The translations under genes were made by a program, and so were the position numbers. A stretch of DNA of 6,271 nucleotides, taken from NCBI GenBank assembly GCA_905200565.1, contig CAJKKX010000148.1, positions 1-6,271 on the forward strand, written 5' to 3'. This stretch comes from an uncultured Lachnospiraceae bacterium (GTDB taxonomy: Bacteria; Bacillota_A; Clostridia; Lachnospirales; Lachnospiraceae). Of the stretch, positions 1 through 6,177 are shown piece by piece; within the stretch, counting starts at the first letter, position 1, and every line of letters starts with the position of its first letter. Below the pieces are notes generated by a model. It ran no database searches, had not been told where the DNA came from, and saw only the letters and a program-made list of their open reading frames with translations.

Positions 1-478
1 TATCCATAACCAGCGTTATCTCCGGCTTCTCCGCTTTTAAACGCGCATAGATGTCATACATTTCCGGCGACATCCGCACAATATCAGCCCCCACGAGCTG
101 GCAAAAAATCTTCTCCTTCATCTCCTCCGTAACTGCAAACGAATCCCTGTAGGAAACAAAGGTCCGCTCCCCCGGCGTAATCATCGTGCTGGATACATTC
201 ACCGCCATGCCATCCCCGGCAAACAAATTCTGATAGGGCACCCCCGCACGCTCAATTTCCTTTTTCGCATATTCAGAAAAAAAGTCGTTGCTTAAAAATG
301 TAGACAGCGCAGCCGGAACGCCCAGTCTGGTCAGATTCACCATTACCGCCGGGGCGCCGCCGCCCAGCTGCATTTCAAATGCCTTGGAATATACTTCCGT
401 TCCCTCTTCCGGCAAGTGTTGTATACCGCTGTATAGTAAATCACAATTCGTAATTCCCGCGCCAGCAACATACTTCAT
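1..478 (-). CDS. PfkB/ribokinase-family carbohydrate kinase, N-terminal part (cut by window edge)
   Basis: ATP-dependent sugar kinase of the PfkB/ribokinase superfamily, cytoplasmic; about 159 of a usual 300-330 residues are visible. Translation from the ATG at 478 begins MKYVAGAGITNCDLLYSG and stays open to the window edge. The first PfkB signature is clear at residues 39-53 (GGGAPAVMVNLTRLG). After it come the usual lid-region beta strands and a TPGERTFVSY segment (101-110), which matches the GER-type motif of the family. The second signature with the catalytic Asp (DTxGAGD type) lies outside the window, so activity cannot be judged. The start is fixed by a 4-bp ATGA overlap with the stop codon of the upstream hydrolase and by an excellent ribosome binding site. 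Context suggests it phosphorylates the imported sugar or a product of the GH4 enzyme. The family also includes fructokinases, KDG kinases, 1-phosphofructokinases and nucleoside kinases, and the exact substrate cannot be read from this half. Confidence 0.88.
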   Translation of the reverse strand, partial: MKYVAGAGITNCDLLYSGIQHLPEEGTEVYSKAFEMQLGGGAPAVMVNLTRLGVPAALSTFLSNDFFSEYAKKEIERAGVPYQNLFAGDGMAVNVSSTMITPGERTFVSYRDSFAVTEEMKEKIFCQLVGADIVRMSPEMYDIYARLKAEKPEITLVMD

Positions 479-1845
479 CTATTCCACCTCCCGATATACT
501 CCCTGTTTGAAGCCAGATATTCATCTACCAGCTCCTCTGCCAGCGAATAGGAATTTACCAGCGGATGTACCATCAGGCAGGTAACCGCATCATCACGGCT
601 GCATGTACGGATCGCTTTTGAGGCATACCGCTCATAAAGCTTCACACGGCGAATTATCTCCATCGGAAGTTCTTTCGGTTCTCTGATCCGATGCGGCGTA
701 TAACTGCCATCCGGCTGTACCGTACAGGAAATCTCAACAACATCCGTATCCAACAGTCCCGGAATCGCGCCATTATTCGGCACGCAGAAAATCATTTCTG
801 TCGGCTTTCCTGTCTGCTGTGCCCTGATAAACTGGAGCGCCACACCTGCATACCCCCCGTCATCGCGGGAAAAAAGGTCAAATGTAAACGGTTCCGGGCG
901 GCACACTTTTGTCTCATTTTTCATATACATCGCCGAACGCTTTCCGTGCCATTTTACATATGTCTCAATGCAGGCGTCAAAATCCTTCCCTGGATCCAGC
1001 CTCGAGAGTTCTTCCGTCATATGACGGTTCACATCCCGGATAACCTCACCGCGCGTAACCCCTGCTTCCAGAATATTTTGCACCGCTTTCTCCGGATAAA
1101 AAAAGTAATACAAGTATTCGTTTAAAGCGCATCCAAATTTATGGGCAAGTTCTTTTGAAAAAAAACGCATATCCGTCTCTGTATAAACGCGGTCATCATC
1201 CAGCAGAACCGGCAGCATTTCTTTGCCTTCCATTTTCACGCTCTCAAAAAAAGAAAGATGATTCAGACCGTAACAGGTCGCCGTCACCTTCTCCGGCTCC
1301 ACCCCGTACAGCTTCGCAAAGCCTCTTAGCATTCCAGTAGGAGCATCACAGATACCATAAGTAAAATCATACCCCATATCCCGAAGAGTCTGCGATACCA
1401 CCCCTGCCGGATTGGTAAAATTGAATACCTTTGCCTGCGGCCTGGCATATTTGCGGATCAGTTCACAATATTCCGCCAGCGCCGGCACACTGCGCATGGC
1501 AAAGGAAAACCCCGCCGCACCAGTTGTCTCCTGTCCCAGCACACCTTTTGCAAGGGCAATTTTTTCATCATCAATGCGCTTATCATCCTCCCCCACACGG
1601 ATTGTGGTGATAATATAGTCGGCGTCCCTCACTGCCTCCACTGCATCCGTCGTCAGGGAAAACTTCCAGCCCGGATAGATACGCAGCGCCACCTGCCGCG
1701 CCAGTTCTCCGTAAATATTCAGCTTCTGCTCATTATTGTCCATAAATACTACTTCATCAATCGAAAGCTCCTCTGCATTCTGGGCAAGACTTTTTGCAAG
1801 CATCATAGAGCGGACGCCTCCGCCGCCAATTACCGTCATTTTCAT
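475..1845 (-). CDS. Glycoside hydrolase family 4 (NAD- and divalent-metal-dependent alpha/6-phospho-glycosidase type)
   Basis: Cytoplasmic GH4 enzyme, 456 residues, a normal length for the family. GH4 enzymes cleave glycosides by an NAD-dependent oxidation-elimination route needing Mn2+ or a similar metal. Visible motifs in order: Rossmann nucleotide loop VIGGGGVRS (5-13), TIRVG (81-85), GQETTGAAGFS (105-115), NFTNPAG (142-148), the metal/selectivity Cys in CDAP (166-169), YGLNHLSFF with the metal-ligand His196 (192-200), the tyrosine-rich NEYLYYFFY (242-250) that aligns with the family's catalytic-base tyrosine region, and NNGAIPGLLDTDVVEI (357-372). The tetrad after the beta strand is used in the literature to sort specificities (CDMP phospho-alpha-glucosidase, CNVP phospho-beta-glucosidase, CHSV alpha-galactosidase, CHEV alpha-glucosidase). 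CDAP is closest to CDMP, and RVG rather than RPGG also leans that way. The loop VRSMM replaces the common SSYTP. ATG 1845 has AAGGGG nine bases upstream; Met3 is a poorer alternative. It lies 28 bp after the permease gene and overlaps the kinase by 4 bp. Family is certain, substrate is not. Confidence 0.93.
   Translation of the reverse strand: MKMTVIGGGGVRSMMLAKSLAQNAEELSIDEVVFMDNNEQKLNIYGELARQVALRIYPGWKFSLTTDAVEAVRDADYIITTIRVGEDDKRIDDEKIALAKGVLGQETTGAAGFSFAMRSVPALAEYCELIRKYARPQAKVFNFTNPAGVVSQTLRDMGYDFTYGICDAPTGMLRGFAKLYGVEPEKVTATCYGLNHLSFFESVKMEGKEMLPVLLDDDRVYTETDMRFFSKELAHKFGCALNEYLYYFFYPEKAVQNILEAGVTRGEVIRDVNRHMTEELSRLDPGKDFDACIETYVKWHGKRSAMYMKNETKVCRPEPFTFDLFSRDDGGYAGVALQFIRAQQTGKPTEMIFCVPNNGAIPGLLDTDVVEISCTVQPDGSYTPHRIREPKELPMEIIRRVKLYERYASKAIRTCSRDDAVTCLMVHPLVNSYSLAEELVDEYLASNREYIGRWNR
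479..492 (-). promoter_or_regulatory. Ribosome binding site of the sugar kinase, inside the hydrolase gene
   Basis: On the minus strand GGGAGGTGG is followed five bases later by the ATG at 478. It is the strongest Shine-Dalgarno match in the window and lies wholly within the last codons of the upstream hydrolase gene. With the ATGA stop/start overlap it supports coupled translation of hydrolase and kinase. Confidence 0.8.
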
Positions 1846-1873
1846 ATTGTTTTTCCCCTTTTTCTGTCAATTT

Positions 1874-2743
1874 TCAATAATCCGACTGATCCATACGGAA
1901 TAACCGGTTAATCAGCATAACAATCAATACCCCCGCCGTAATCAGCAGCACGCTCAGTGAATTGCTATAACCATAATTATTTTCAGTAAATGCCGTTTTA
2001 TAAATATATAGCGGCAGATTCAGCGTGCGGTTTCCCGGTCCGCCATTTGTCGTCAGATAAATCAGTTCAAATTCCTTCAGCATACTTGTCGCTGCTACGA
2101 TCACGCACGTCCCCAGCGTATTTCTCGTCATGGGCAGAATCACTTTGGTATTGGTCTGCCATGCTGACGCGCCGTCCAGGCGCGCCGCTTCAAGAAGATC
2201 GTCCGGTACCGAGCTGATCCCTGCCAGCATCAGGATCGTGACCATCCCCGGATAGAGCAGCCAGCCCATAGTGACCGCAGGCAGCGCTGTCCGGGAGTTA
2301 AAATACCAGTTAATCTCCACCTTATGTCCGCTCACCAGGCTCAGAAAGCTGTTCAGCAATCCGCTGTCCGTCTTAAATACATTCAGAAGAACCATCGCCA
2401 GCGCCGCTGTAGAAATTACATTAGGCAGCATACAGATCGTACGGAATACCTTCCATCCACGAAATCTTTTCGCCAAAATAAACGCCAGGAGCGTCCCCAG
2501 GAAGACATGAACCGTTGACTGTAAAACAACCCACAGCGCCGTATGCCAGAATGCTGCGGTAACATTTTTATCGGTCACTGCCTTCAGATAATTTTCTGCC
2601 CCGGCAAAACTCAACGGCTGCCCGATCCTCCAGTTAAAAAAGGAGGTCAAAACCACCATGATCAACGGAACGAGGTAGATAAACAGAAACAATAGCAGGC
2701 AGGGAAATATAAAAATCGCCAGCGTACTTTTTTTGGGTTTCAT
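1874..2743 (-). CDS. Sugar ABC transporter permease, MalF/UgpA type (CUT1 family)
   Basis: Integral membrane subunit of a binding-protein-dependent sugar importer, 289 residues, typical for the six-helix MalF/UgpA/LacF type. After a short basic N-terminus (MKPKKS) comes a long hydrophobic first helix (about 9-33). Further hydrophobic stretches lie near 66-92, 103-122, 154-177, 208-230 and 262-281. The cytoplasmic EAA loop that contacts the ATPase is present at 185-205 (EAARLDGAS, then VILPM), followed by the family's LTTNGGPGNRTLNLP segment (230-244) and LYIYKTAF. The ATG at 2743 is preceded by AAAGGAGAAGACT, a strong ribosome binding site. It stands after the binding-protein gene and before the hydrolase, with a hairpin in the 62-bp gap upstream. 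It should pair with the MalG-type permease encoded two genes earlier. Substrate cannot be read from the sequence; a di- or oligosaccharide or polyol glycoside is typical of the family. Confidence 0.94.
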   Translation of the reverse strand: MKPKKSTLAIFIFPCLLLFLFIYLVPLIMVVLTSFFNWRIGQPLSFAGAENYLKAVTDKNVTAAFWHTALWVVLQSTVHVFLGTLLAFILAKRFRGWKVFRTICMLPNVISTAALAMVLLNVFKTDSGLLNSFLSLVSGHKVEINWYFNSRTALPAVTMGWLLYPGMVTILMLAGISSVPDDLLEAARLDGASAWQTNTKVILPMTRNTLGTCVIVAATSMLKEFELIYLTTNGGPGNRTLNLPLYIYKTAFTENNYGYSNSLSVLLITAGVLIVMLINRLFRMDQSDY

Positions 2744-2758
2744 AGTCTTCTCCTTTTA

Positions 2759-2786
2759 ACCGGTCAGCTAAGGTAAACTGACCGGT
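2759..2786 (-). promoter_or_regulatory. Intergenic hairpin between binding-protein and permease genes
   Basis: A perfect 9-bp inverted repeat, ACCGGTCAG and CTGACCGGT, flanks a 10-base loop in the gap between the stop of the binding-protein gene and the start of the MalF-type permease. It is not followed by a T-run on the minus strand (the next bases are TAAAAGGAG), so it is not a canonical terminator. Its 3' arm ends about four bases before the permease ribosome binding site. In other sugar ABC operons such hairpins stabilise the upstream binding-protein mRNA or reduce permease expression, giving an excess of binding protein; that role here is inference. Confidence 0.6.
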
Positions 2787-2805
2787 ATTCCAAAATTACA
2801 AACAG

Positions 2806-4062
2806 TCATCGTGCGGCTGCATCGTCAAGCGCCTGTACAAATTCTTCCGGCGTAATCGAGCCGTCCGCCAGCAACGGATACTGTACGCTCACTTCATCTA
2901 CTACCGTCGCATGCCATAAGCTCTGATAATCATTGATCGAGCGGTCTGCCGCATCCGCCAGACTGACAGTCTTTTCCACCTGCGGATAGACATCCGCAGC
3001 CTCGATCGCACAGTCCGGAGTAACGCTGCACATTTCCAGATCCAGTCTCTGGCTTTCCTCACTGGTCATAAATTTCACGAATGCCAACGACGCCTCAATT
3101 TTTTCCGGCGTCTTGCTGGCAATGCTCCATCCCACCTGACCGCTGTTATACATCACGTTGCCCGGAAATGCCGCCACCTCAATCTTATCAGCAAAATCTT
3201 CCGCCACCACGCTGGTATCATAAAACTTAGAAACCATCCATGGACCATTGGCAATGATCGCTGTCTTTTCATTAAAGAAATTATTGGCAGCCGCCGCATA
3301 ATCACCGCCCAGCGCGTCTGCAGTCGTATAATTCTGGAACATATTCTGAATCTGCCCCGCTGCCCGGATAAGGTCATCGTTCACATAGCTCTCAGGCTGG
3401 TTCGTGTTCATAAATGCTTCCCCTTCGTCGGAGTCTGCCGCCATTGCCCCCATGAACAGGCTGGTGCACCATCCTGAATCCGACGTATCCATCGACACCG
3501 GCGTAATTCCCGCTTCCTTCAGTTTCTCACAGTCCTCAAAAAATTCATCCCAGGTCGTCGGCGCCGACTCAATTCCCGCCTGTGCAAACAGCTCCGTGTT
3601 ATAGAAATAACCAATGGTCTGGCGGATATACGGCACTGCATAAAGTCTGCCATCACGTGAATTTACATTTTTTCCGACCTCGCTCATAAAATCGTACCAT
3701 TCCGCATCCTCCTCCACGTACGGAGTTAAATCCACAAGCTTGTCTTTCATGGAATCGATCAAATTGTAACCGCCGGTCACTATCACATCCGGCAGATCAT
3801 CAGCACTGTAGAGCACCTTCATTTTATCAATATAATTCTGGTCGCCCGGGATCTCCTCAACTACAACCTGATACTGTCCGGCATATTGCTCGTTAAATGC
3901 TTCCACGCGATTCTTCACCCATTCTGTCTGGGACGCAGTACCGCACATAAAGGTCGGAAAGCTGATTTCCACAACTTCTCCTTCTGCAGCTGCGCCGGTA
4001 CCAAGTCCCGCTGCCATCGCCAGCATAAGCATAACGGAAGTAACTTTTTTGGTTTTTTTCAT
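2806..4062 (-). CDS. Extracellular sugar-binding protein of an ABC importer (family 1 solute-binding protein)
   Basis: Substrate-capturing subunit of the importer, 418 residues, usual length for CUT1/MalE-like cluster proteins. The N-terminus is a clear signal peptide: basic MKKTKK, hydrophobic core VTSVMLMLAMAAGL (about 7-20), then GTGAAAEGE with a likely signal peptidase I site after Ala26. Most Firmicute binding proteins have a lipobox Cys here, and none is present. The mature part shows family hallmarks: FNEQYAGQYQVVVEEIPG (56-73), DLPDVIVTGG (89-98), DGRLYAVPY (137-145), YFYNTELFAQAGI (152-164) with PTTWDEFFEDCEKLKEAG following, FFNEKTAIIANGPWM (262-276), and KFMTSEESQRL near the C-terminus. 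ATG 4062 follows AAAAGGAG with an 8-base spacer. It sits between two permease genes, preceded by 135 bp and followed by 62 bp of non-coding sequence, which suggests separately tuned expression. Ligand not identifiable by eye. Confidence 0.94.
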   Translation of the reverse strand: MKKTKKVTSVMLMLAMAAGLGTGAAAEGEVVEISFPTFMCGTASQTEWVKNRVEAFNEQYAGQYQVVVEEIPGDQNYIDKMKVLYSADDLPDVIVTGGYNLIDSMKDKLVDLTPYVEEDAEWYDFMSEVGKNVNSRDGRLYAVPYIRQTIGYFYNTELFAQAGIESAPTTWDEFFEDCEKLKEAGITPVSMDTSDSGWCTSLFMGAMAADSDEGEAFMNTNQPESYVNDDLIRAAGQIQNMFQNYTTADALGGDYAAAANNFFNEKTAIIANGPWMVSKFYDTSVVAEDFADKIEVAAFPGNVMYNSGQVGWSIASKTPEKIEASLAFVKFMTSEESQRLDLEMCSVTPDCAIEAADVYPQVEKTVSLADAADRSINDYQSLWHATVVDEVSVQYPLLADGSITPEEFVQALDDAAAR

Positions 4063-4197
4063 GATAATCTCTCCTTTTCTTCTTTGTATTTTACAGTCCG
4101 ACTGTTTTTATAAATGCACGTCTGCACTTATTACCTCTTAATCTTACCGGCATTAAAAATCCTCATTCTGCAGAGCTGCCGTTCTTTTGACGCACCC
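4063..4197 (-). other. Intergenic gap upstream of the binding-protein gene, with a 13-bp dyad
   Basis: This 135-bp stretch is the largest gap inside the operon. It carries the binding-protein ribosome binding site (AAAAGGAG) and, at 4093-4105, the odd-centred dyad ACAGTCCGACTGT. On the minus strand TATAAA at 4112-4107 lies just upstream of the dyad, but no credible -35 hexamer sits 16-18 bp before it, so an internal promoter is not claimed. A short GCAG/CTGC repeat at 4170-4179 is too small to be a terminator. The dyad does not match the TGTTTCTGAAACA operators ahead of the operon. Confidence 0.35.
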
Positions 4198-5037
4198 CTA
4201 TCCCTTTACGGACCCCGCCACCATGCTGCTGGTAATCTGCTCCTGCAACAATATGAACACCAGAATGCTCGGCAGCATCGACATCGTAATCGCTGCAAAC
4301 ATCGCGGTATAGTCAAAAGAAAACTGCGAAGAAAAATAATTCAGCGCCAGCGGCAGCGTGCGTATCGCCTCGCGCTTTGTTAACACCAGCGCAAACATAA
4401 ACTCATTCCAGCTTGTGAGAAAATGCAGCGTAGCCGCCGTAGCAAGTCCCGCCTTGGACATCGGCATAATTACATAAAAGAAAATTCGCAGCGGGCTTGC
4501 GCCATCAATCGCTGCCGCCTCATCGATCTCCCGCGGTATGTTCAAAAAAGTTCCTCTGAGAATAAACAAAGAAGTCGGAAGCCCCAGTGCCGCATACACC
4601 AAAATCAGCCCCGCCCTGCGGTCGAGCAGGTTCACCCGGCTCATAATCAGGTAAATCGGCATAAGCAGTGCCGAAACAGGAATCAGCAGCGAAGAGGACA
4701 ACATGGTTGTAAAAAGCTTCTTTCCCCGAAACTCATATCTTGCAAGCGCATAGGCCGCCATGGATACCAGCAATACGCTGATCACGGTATTGACCACAGA
4801 AACGAAAAGGCTGTTCCCGAAAAATTTAAAGATCGGCGCCATATCCAGCGCGCGCCGGTACCCATCAAAGGCAAAGCCGGAGGGAAGTGCAAACGCCGAA
4901 TCTAAAATCTCCTTATTGCTTTTAAAGGAAGAAAAAATTACCCACAAAAATGGTCCCACGCAGAGAATCACCGTATATATCAGAAACAATATCTGCAGTA
5001 ATTTAAAAAAGGTTTTCTTCGCAGCTTCCTTTCTCAT
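4198..5037 (-). CDS. Sugar ABC transporter permease, MalG/UgpE type (CUT1 family)
   Basis: Second membrane subunit of the sugar importer, 279 residues, typical for MalG/UgpE-type proteins with six helices. Visible: basic start MRKEAAKK, first helix about 12-36 ending in FSSFKS (the conserved SFK after helix 1), FFGNSLFVSVVNTVISVLL (72-90) then AAYALARYEFRGKK (94-107), and a second hydrophobic block 109-132. The EAA loop lies at 173-193 (EAAAIDGAS, then VIMPM), followed by FLTSWNEFMFAL (206-217), a strong family signature, and TLPLALNYF. The C-terminus QEQITSSMVAGSVKG is the usual ending of this family. ATG 5037 has GAGAGGAG seven bases upstream; the next in-frame Met is at residue 66, so this start is secure although it lies 35 bp inside the regulator gene. 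It precedes rather than follows the binding-protein gene, unlike the common SBP-MalF-MalG order. Confidence 0.94.
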   Translation of the reverse strand: MRKEAAKKTFFKLLQILFLIYTVILCVGPFLWVIFSSFKSNKEILDSAFALPSGFAFDGYRRALDMAPIFKFFGNSLFVSVVNTVISVLLVSMAAYALARYEFRGKKLFTTMLSSSLLIPVSALLMPIYLIMSRVNLLDRRAGLILVYAALGLPTSLFILRGTFLNIPREIDEAAAIDGASPLRIFFYVIMPMSKAGLATAATLHFLTSWNEFMFALVLTKREAIRTLPLALNYFSSQFSFDYTAMFAAITMSMLPSILVFILLQEQITSSMVAGSVKG

Positions 5038-6013
5038 TTTCCTTCTCCTCTCTCGCCAGACAGCTCCCCCGCACGATCATCGAATGCGGCAGCATGATTT
5101 CCCTGCTGACCTCTACCATATTTCCCTTCCGGAAAAACTCTACAGTGCAGCGCACAAAATCATCGAGCGGCTGATGCATGGTCGTCAGCTGCGGACGCAG
5201 CTGCTCCGCTACAGGCAGATCATCAAAGCCCAGCACAGACACCTCCTCCGGCACCCGTACCCCCAGATCCTGCAATCCGCGCACAGCGCCGCATGCCATT
5301 TCATCACTAAAGGCGAAAATCGCCGTAAAATCCAGTTTTTCCCGCACAAGCTCCTGCGCATACCGGTATCCGTTTTCATAAATCAGCGTCCCATAACGCA
5401 CATAGGGTTCTGCAAACGAAAGCCCGGCCTCCTCCATTGCCCGCGCACAACCTATCATCCGCTGATAGCTGGCGTTGATGCCCACACCATAGTTAGTAAA
5501 AAATACAATCTTTTTATGCCCCAGACTCAGAAGGTATTTTGTCCCCTCATAGGCAGCAGCCACATCATTGACATGGATATAAGCGCCGCTTTGCATGCTC
5601 ACAGAAGCCTCCCCGCAGAGTACCACCGGAATCCCCATTTTATGCGCAAGCTCATGGATAGGAAAATCTCCGTCCTCCTCAAAAAGGATCAGCCCCTGCG
5701 CCCGCACTCTCGTCAGCATTTGTTTCAACTGCCCCGCCTCCATACGGCTGACCGGAAGCAAAATAATCTGAAAATCATAGAGCGGCATATGCTCCATAAA
5801 CCGCTGCATCAGCTCTGTATAAAAAGCCATCCTCTTCTGCGGCACCACCAGCACGATCGGACCGTTCTTTCCCCGCTCCGCCTGCTCCTCCTCACCAAGT
5901 ACTTCTCTGATTTTCGCCGCAATTGGCTCACTCACATTTTCCGCACCTGTAAAATATCGCGAAACCGTAGCAGGAGACACCCCTGCCCTCTTGGCAACTT
6001 CTCTTACTGTCAT
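5003..6013 (-). CDS. LacI-family transcriptional regulator with atypical hinge
   Basis: DNA-binding regulator of 336 residues, standard LacI-family length. The N-terminal helix-turn-helix is clear: MTVREVAKRAGVSPATVSRY (1-20), then VSEPIAAKIREVLG (27-40). The following hinge segment (EEEQAERGKNG, 41-51) lacks the usual Y-x-P-N-x-x-A-x-x-L pattern and is several residues shorter than typical. The periplasmic-binding-protein-like sensor domain starts at PIVLVVP (52-58) and includes GLILFEEDG (107-115), YLLSLGHKKIVFF (160-172), FAFSDEMACGAVRGLQDLG (233-251), VSVLGFDDLPVAEQLRPQLT (258-277), MHQPLDDF (279-286) and the family end MIVRGSC. An in-frame TGA lies just upstream of ATG 6013, so no earlier start is possible; the ribosome site GGGAG is 12 bases away, rather far. 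It is the first gene of the operon it probably controls, and two dyads near its promoter suggest autoregulation. Effector unknown. Confidence 0.93.
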   Translation of the reverse strand: MTVREVAKRAGVSPATVSRYFTGAENVSEPIAAKIREVLGEEEQAERGKNGPIVLVVPQKRMAFYTELMQRFMEHMPLYDFQIILLPVSRMEAGQLKQMLTRVRAQGLILFEEDGDFPIHELAHKMGIPVVLCGEASVSMQSGAYIHVNDVAAAYEGTKYLLSLGHKKIVFFTNYGVGINASYQRMIGCARAMEEAGLSFAEPYVRYGTLIYENGYRYAQELVREKLDFTAIFAFSDEMACGAVRGLQDLGVRVPEEVSVLGFDDLPVAEQLRPQLTTMHQPLDDFVRCTVEFFRKGNMVEVSREIMLPHSMIVRGSCLAREEKENEKGSCEENLF

Positions 6014-6041
6014 TTCGGTTCTTCACTCCCTTTGTTTCATT

Positions 6042-6054
6042 TGTTTCTGAAACA
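6042..6054. promoter_or_regulatory. Proximal operator-like dyad TGTTTCTGAAACA
   Basis: A perfect 13-bp palindrome with one central base lies 28 bp upstream of the regulator start and about 31 bp downstream of the predicted transcription start. Binding here would block elongation or promoter clearance. Fifteen bases (6040-6054) recur identically at 6176-6190. An extra half-site GTTTCA at 6034-6039 sits 9 bp from the matching half of this dyad. Assignment to the adjacent LacI-type protein is inference from position and symmetry. Confidence 0.7.
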
Positions 6055-6080
6055 CTTTTTTATTTCCTTCATTTCTCTTG

Positions 6081-6160
6081 TTGTAATTATAGAATTATAC
6101 GAAAAATTTGTCAATATATTTCTCTTTATTTTTTATATTTTGGTTATTTTTATATAATCT
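6081..6160. other. AT-rich promoter-upstream tract with spaced A/T runs
   Basis: Only 11 of these 80 bases are G or C (about 86% A+T). Upstream of the -35 hexamer the minus strand carries A-runs of six (6134-6129), four (6141-6138) and five (6151-6147) bases, centred about 8-10 bp apart. This could act as an UP element or bend DNA between the two operators; both are inference from composition. Confidence 0.4.
6086..6114 (-). promoter_or_regulatory. Consensus sigma-A promoter of the operon
   Basis: On the minus strand TTGACA (6114-6109) and TATAAT (6091-6086) are separated by exactly 17 bp, a perfect match to the housekeeping promoter consensus. The predicted start is an A near 6079, leaving a leader of about 66 nt before the regulator ATG. 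A second TATAAT-like match (6099-6094) within the spacer is too close to the -35 to be used with it. The promoter lies between the two operator-like dyads. Confidence 0.85.
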
Positions 6161-6177
6161 GTCATGGTTCCGAAGTT

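Noticed and set aside
691..1125. Plus-strand open frame of 144 codons
   Set aside because: It is antisense to the well-conserved middle and C-terminal part of the GH4 enzyme and has no domain-like features; a shadow frame.
1901..1910. Perfect palindrome TAACCGGTTA near the end of the MalF-type permease gene
   Set aside because: It is short, inside conserved-type coding sequence, has no loop for a hairpin, and shows no link to the other dyads beyond a shared ACCGGT core.
4976..4990. Near match (12 of 15) to the operator repeat inside the MalG-type permease gene
   Set aside because: The bases encode a hydrophobic Leu-Phe-Leu-Ile-Tyr run, and a similar string occurs in the first helix of the other permease (2681-2695). 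Coding constraint explains it, and the dyad symmetry is broken.
6040..6056. Catabolite-responsive element (CcpA site) reading of the promoter-proximal dyad
   Set aside because: CcpA sites have an even 14-bp pattern with a central CG. This dyad is odd-centred with no CG, so it fits a dedicated regulator better.
6037..6072. Possible leader peptide (ATG at 6072, 12 codons including stop) in the operon leader
   Set aside because: The ATG is only about seven bases from the predicted transcription start, has no convincing ribosome site, and its codons run through the operator-like dyad. No attenuator hairpin follows.
4760..6157. Long plus-strand open frame of 465 codons
   Set aside because: It lies antisense to the regulator and the MalG-type permease, both of which match families end to end. 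Its translation is rich in His, Arg and Pro with no recognisable domain, and it has no promoter or ribosome site of its own.
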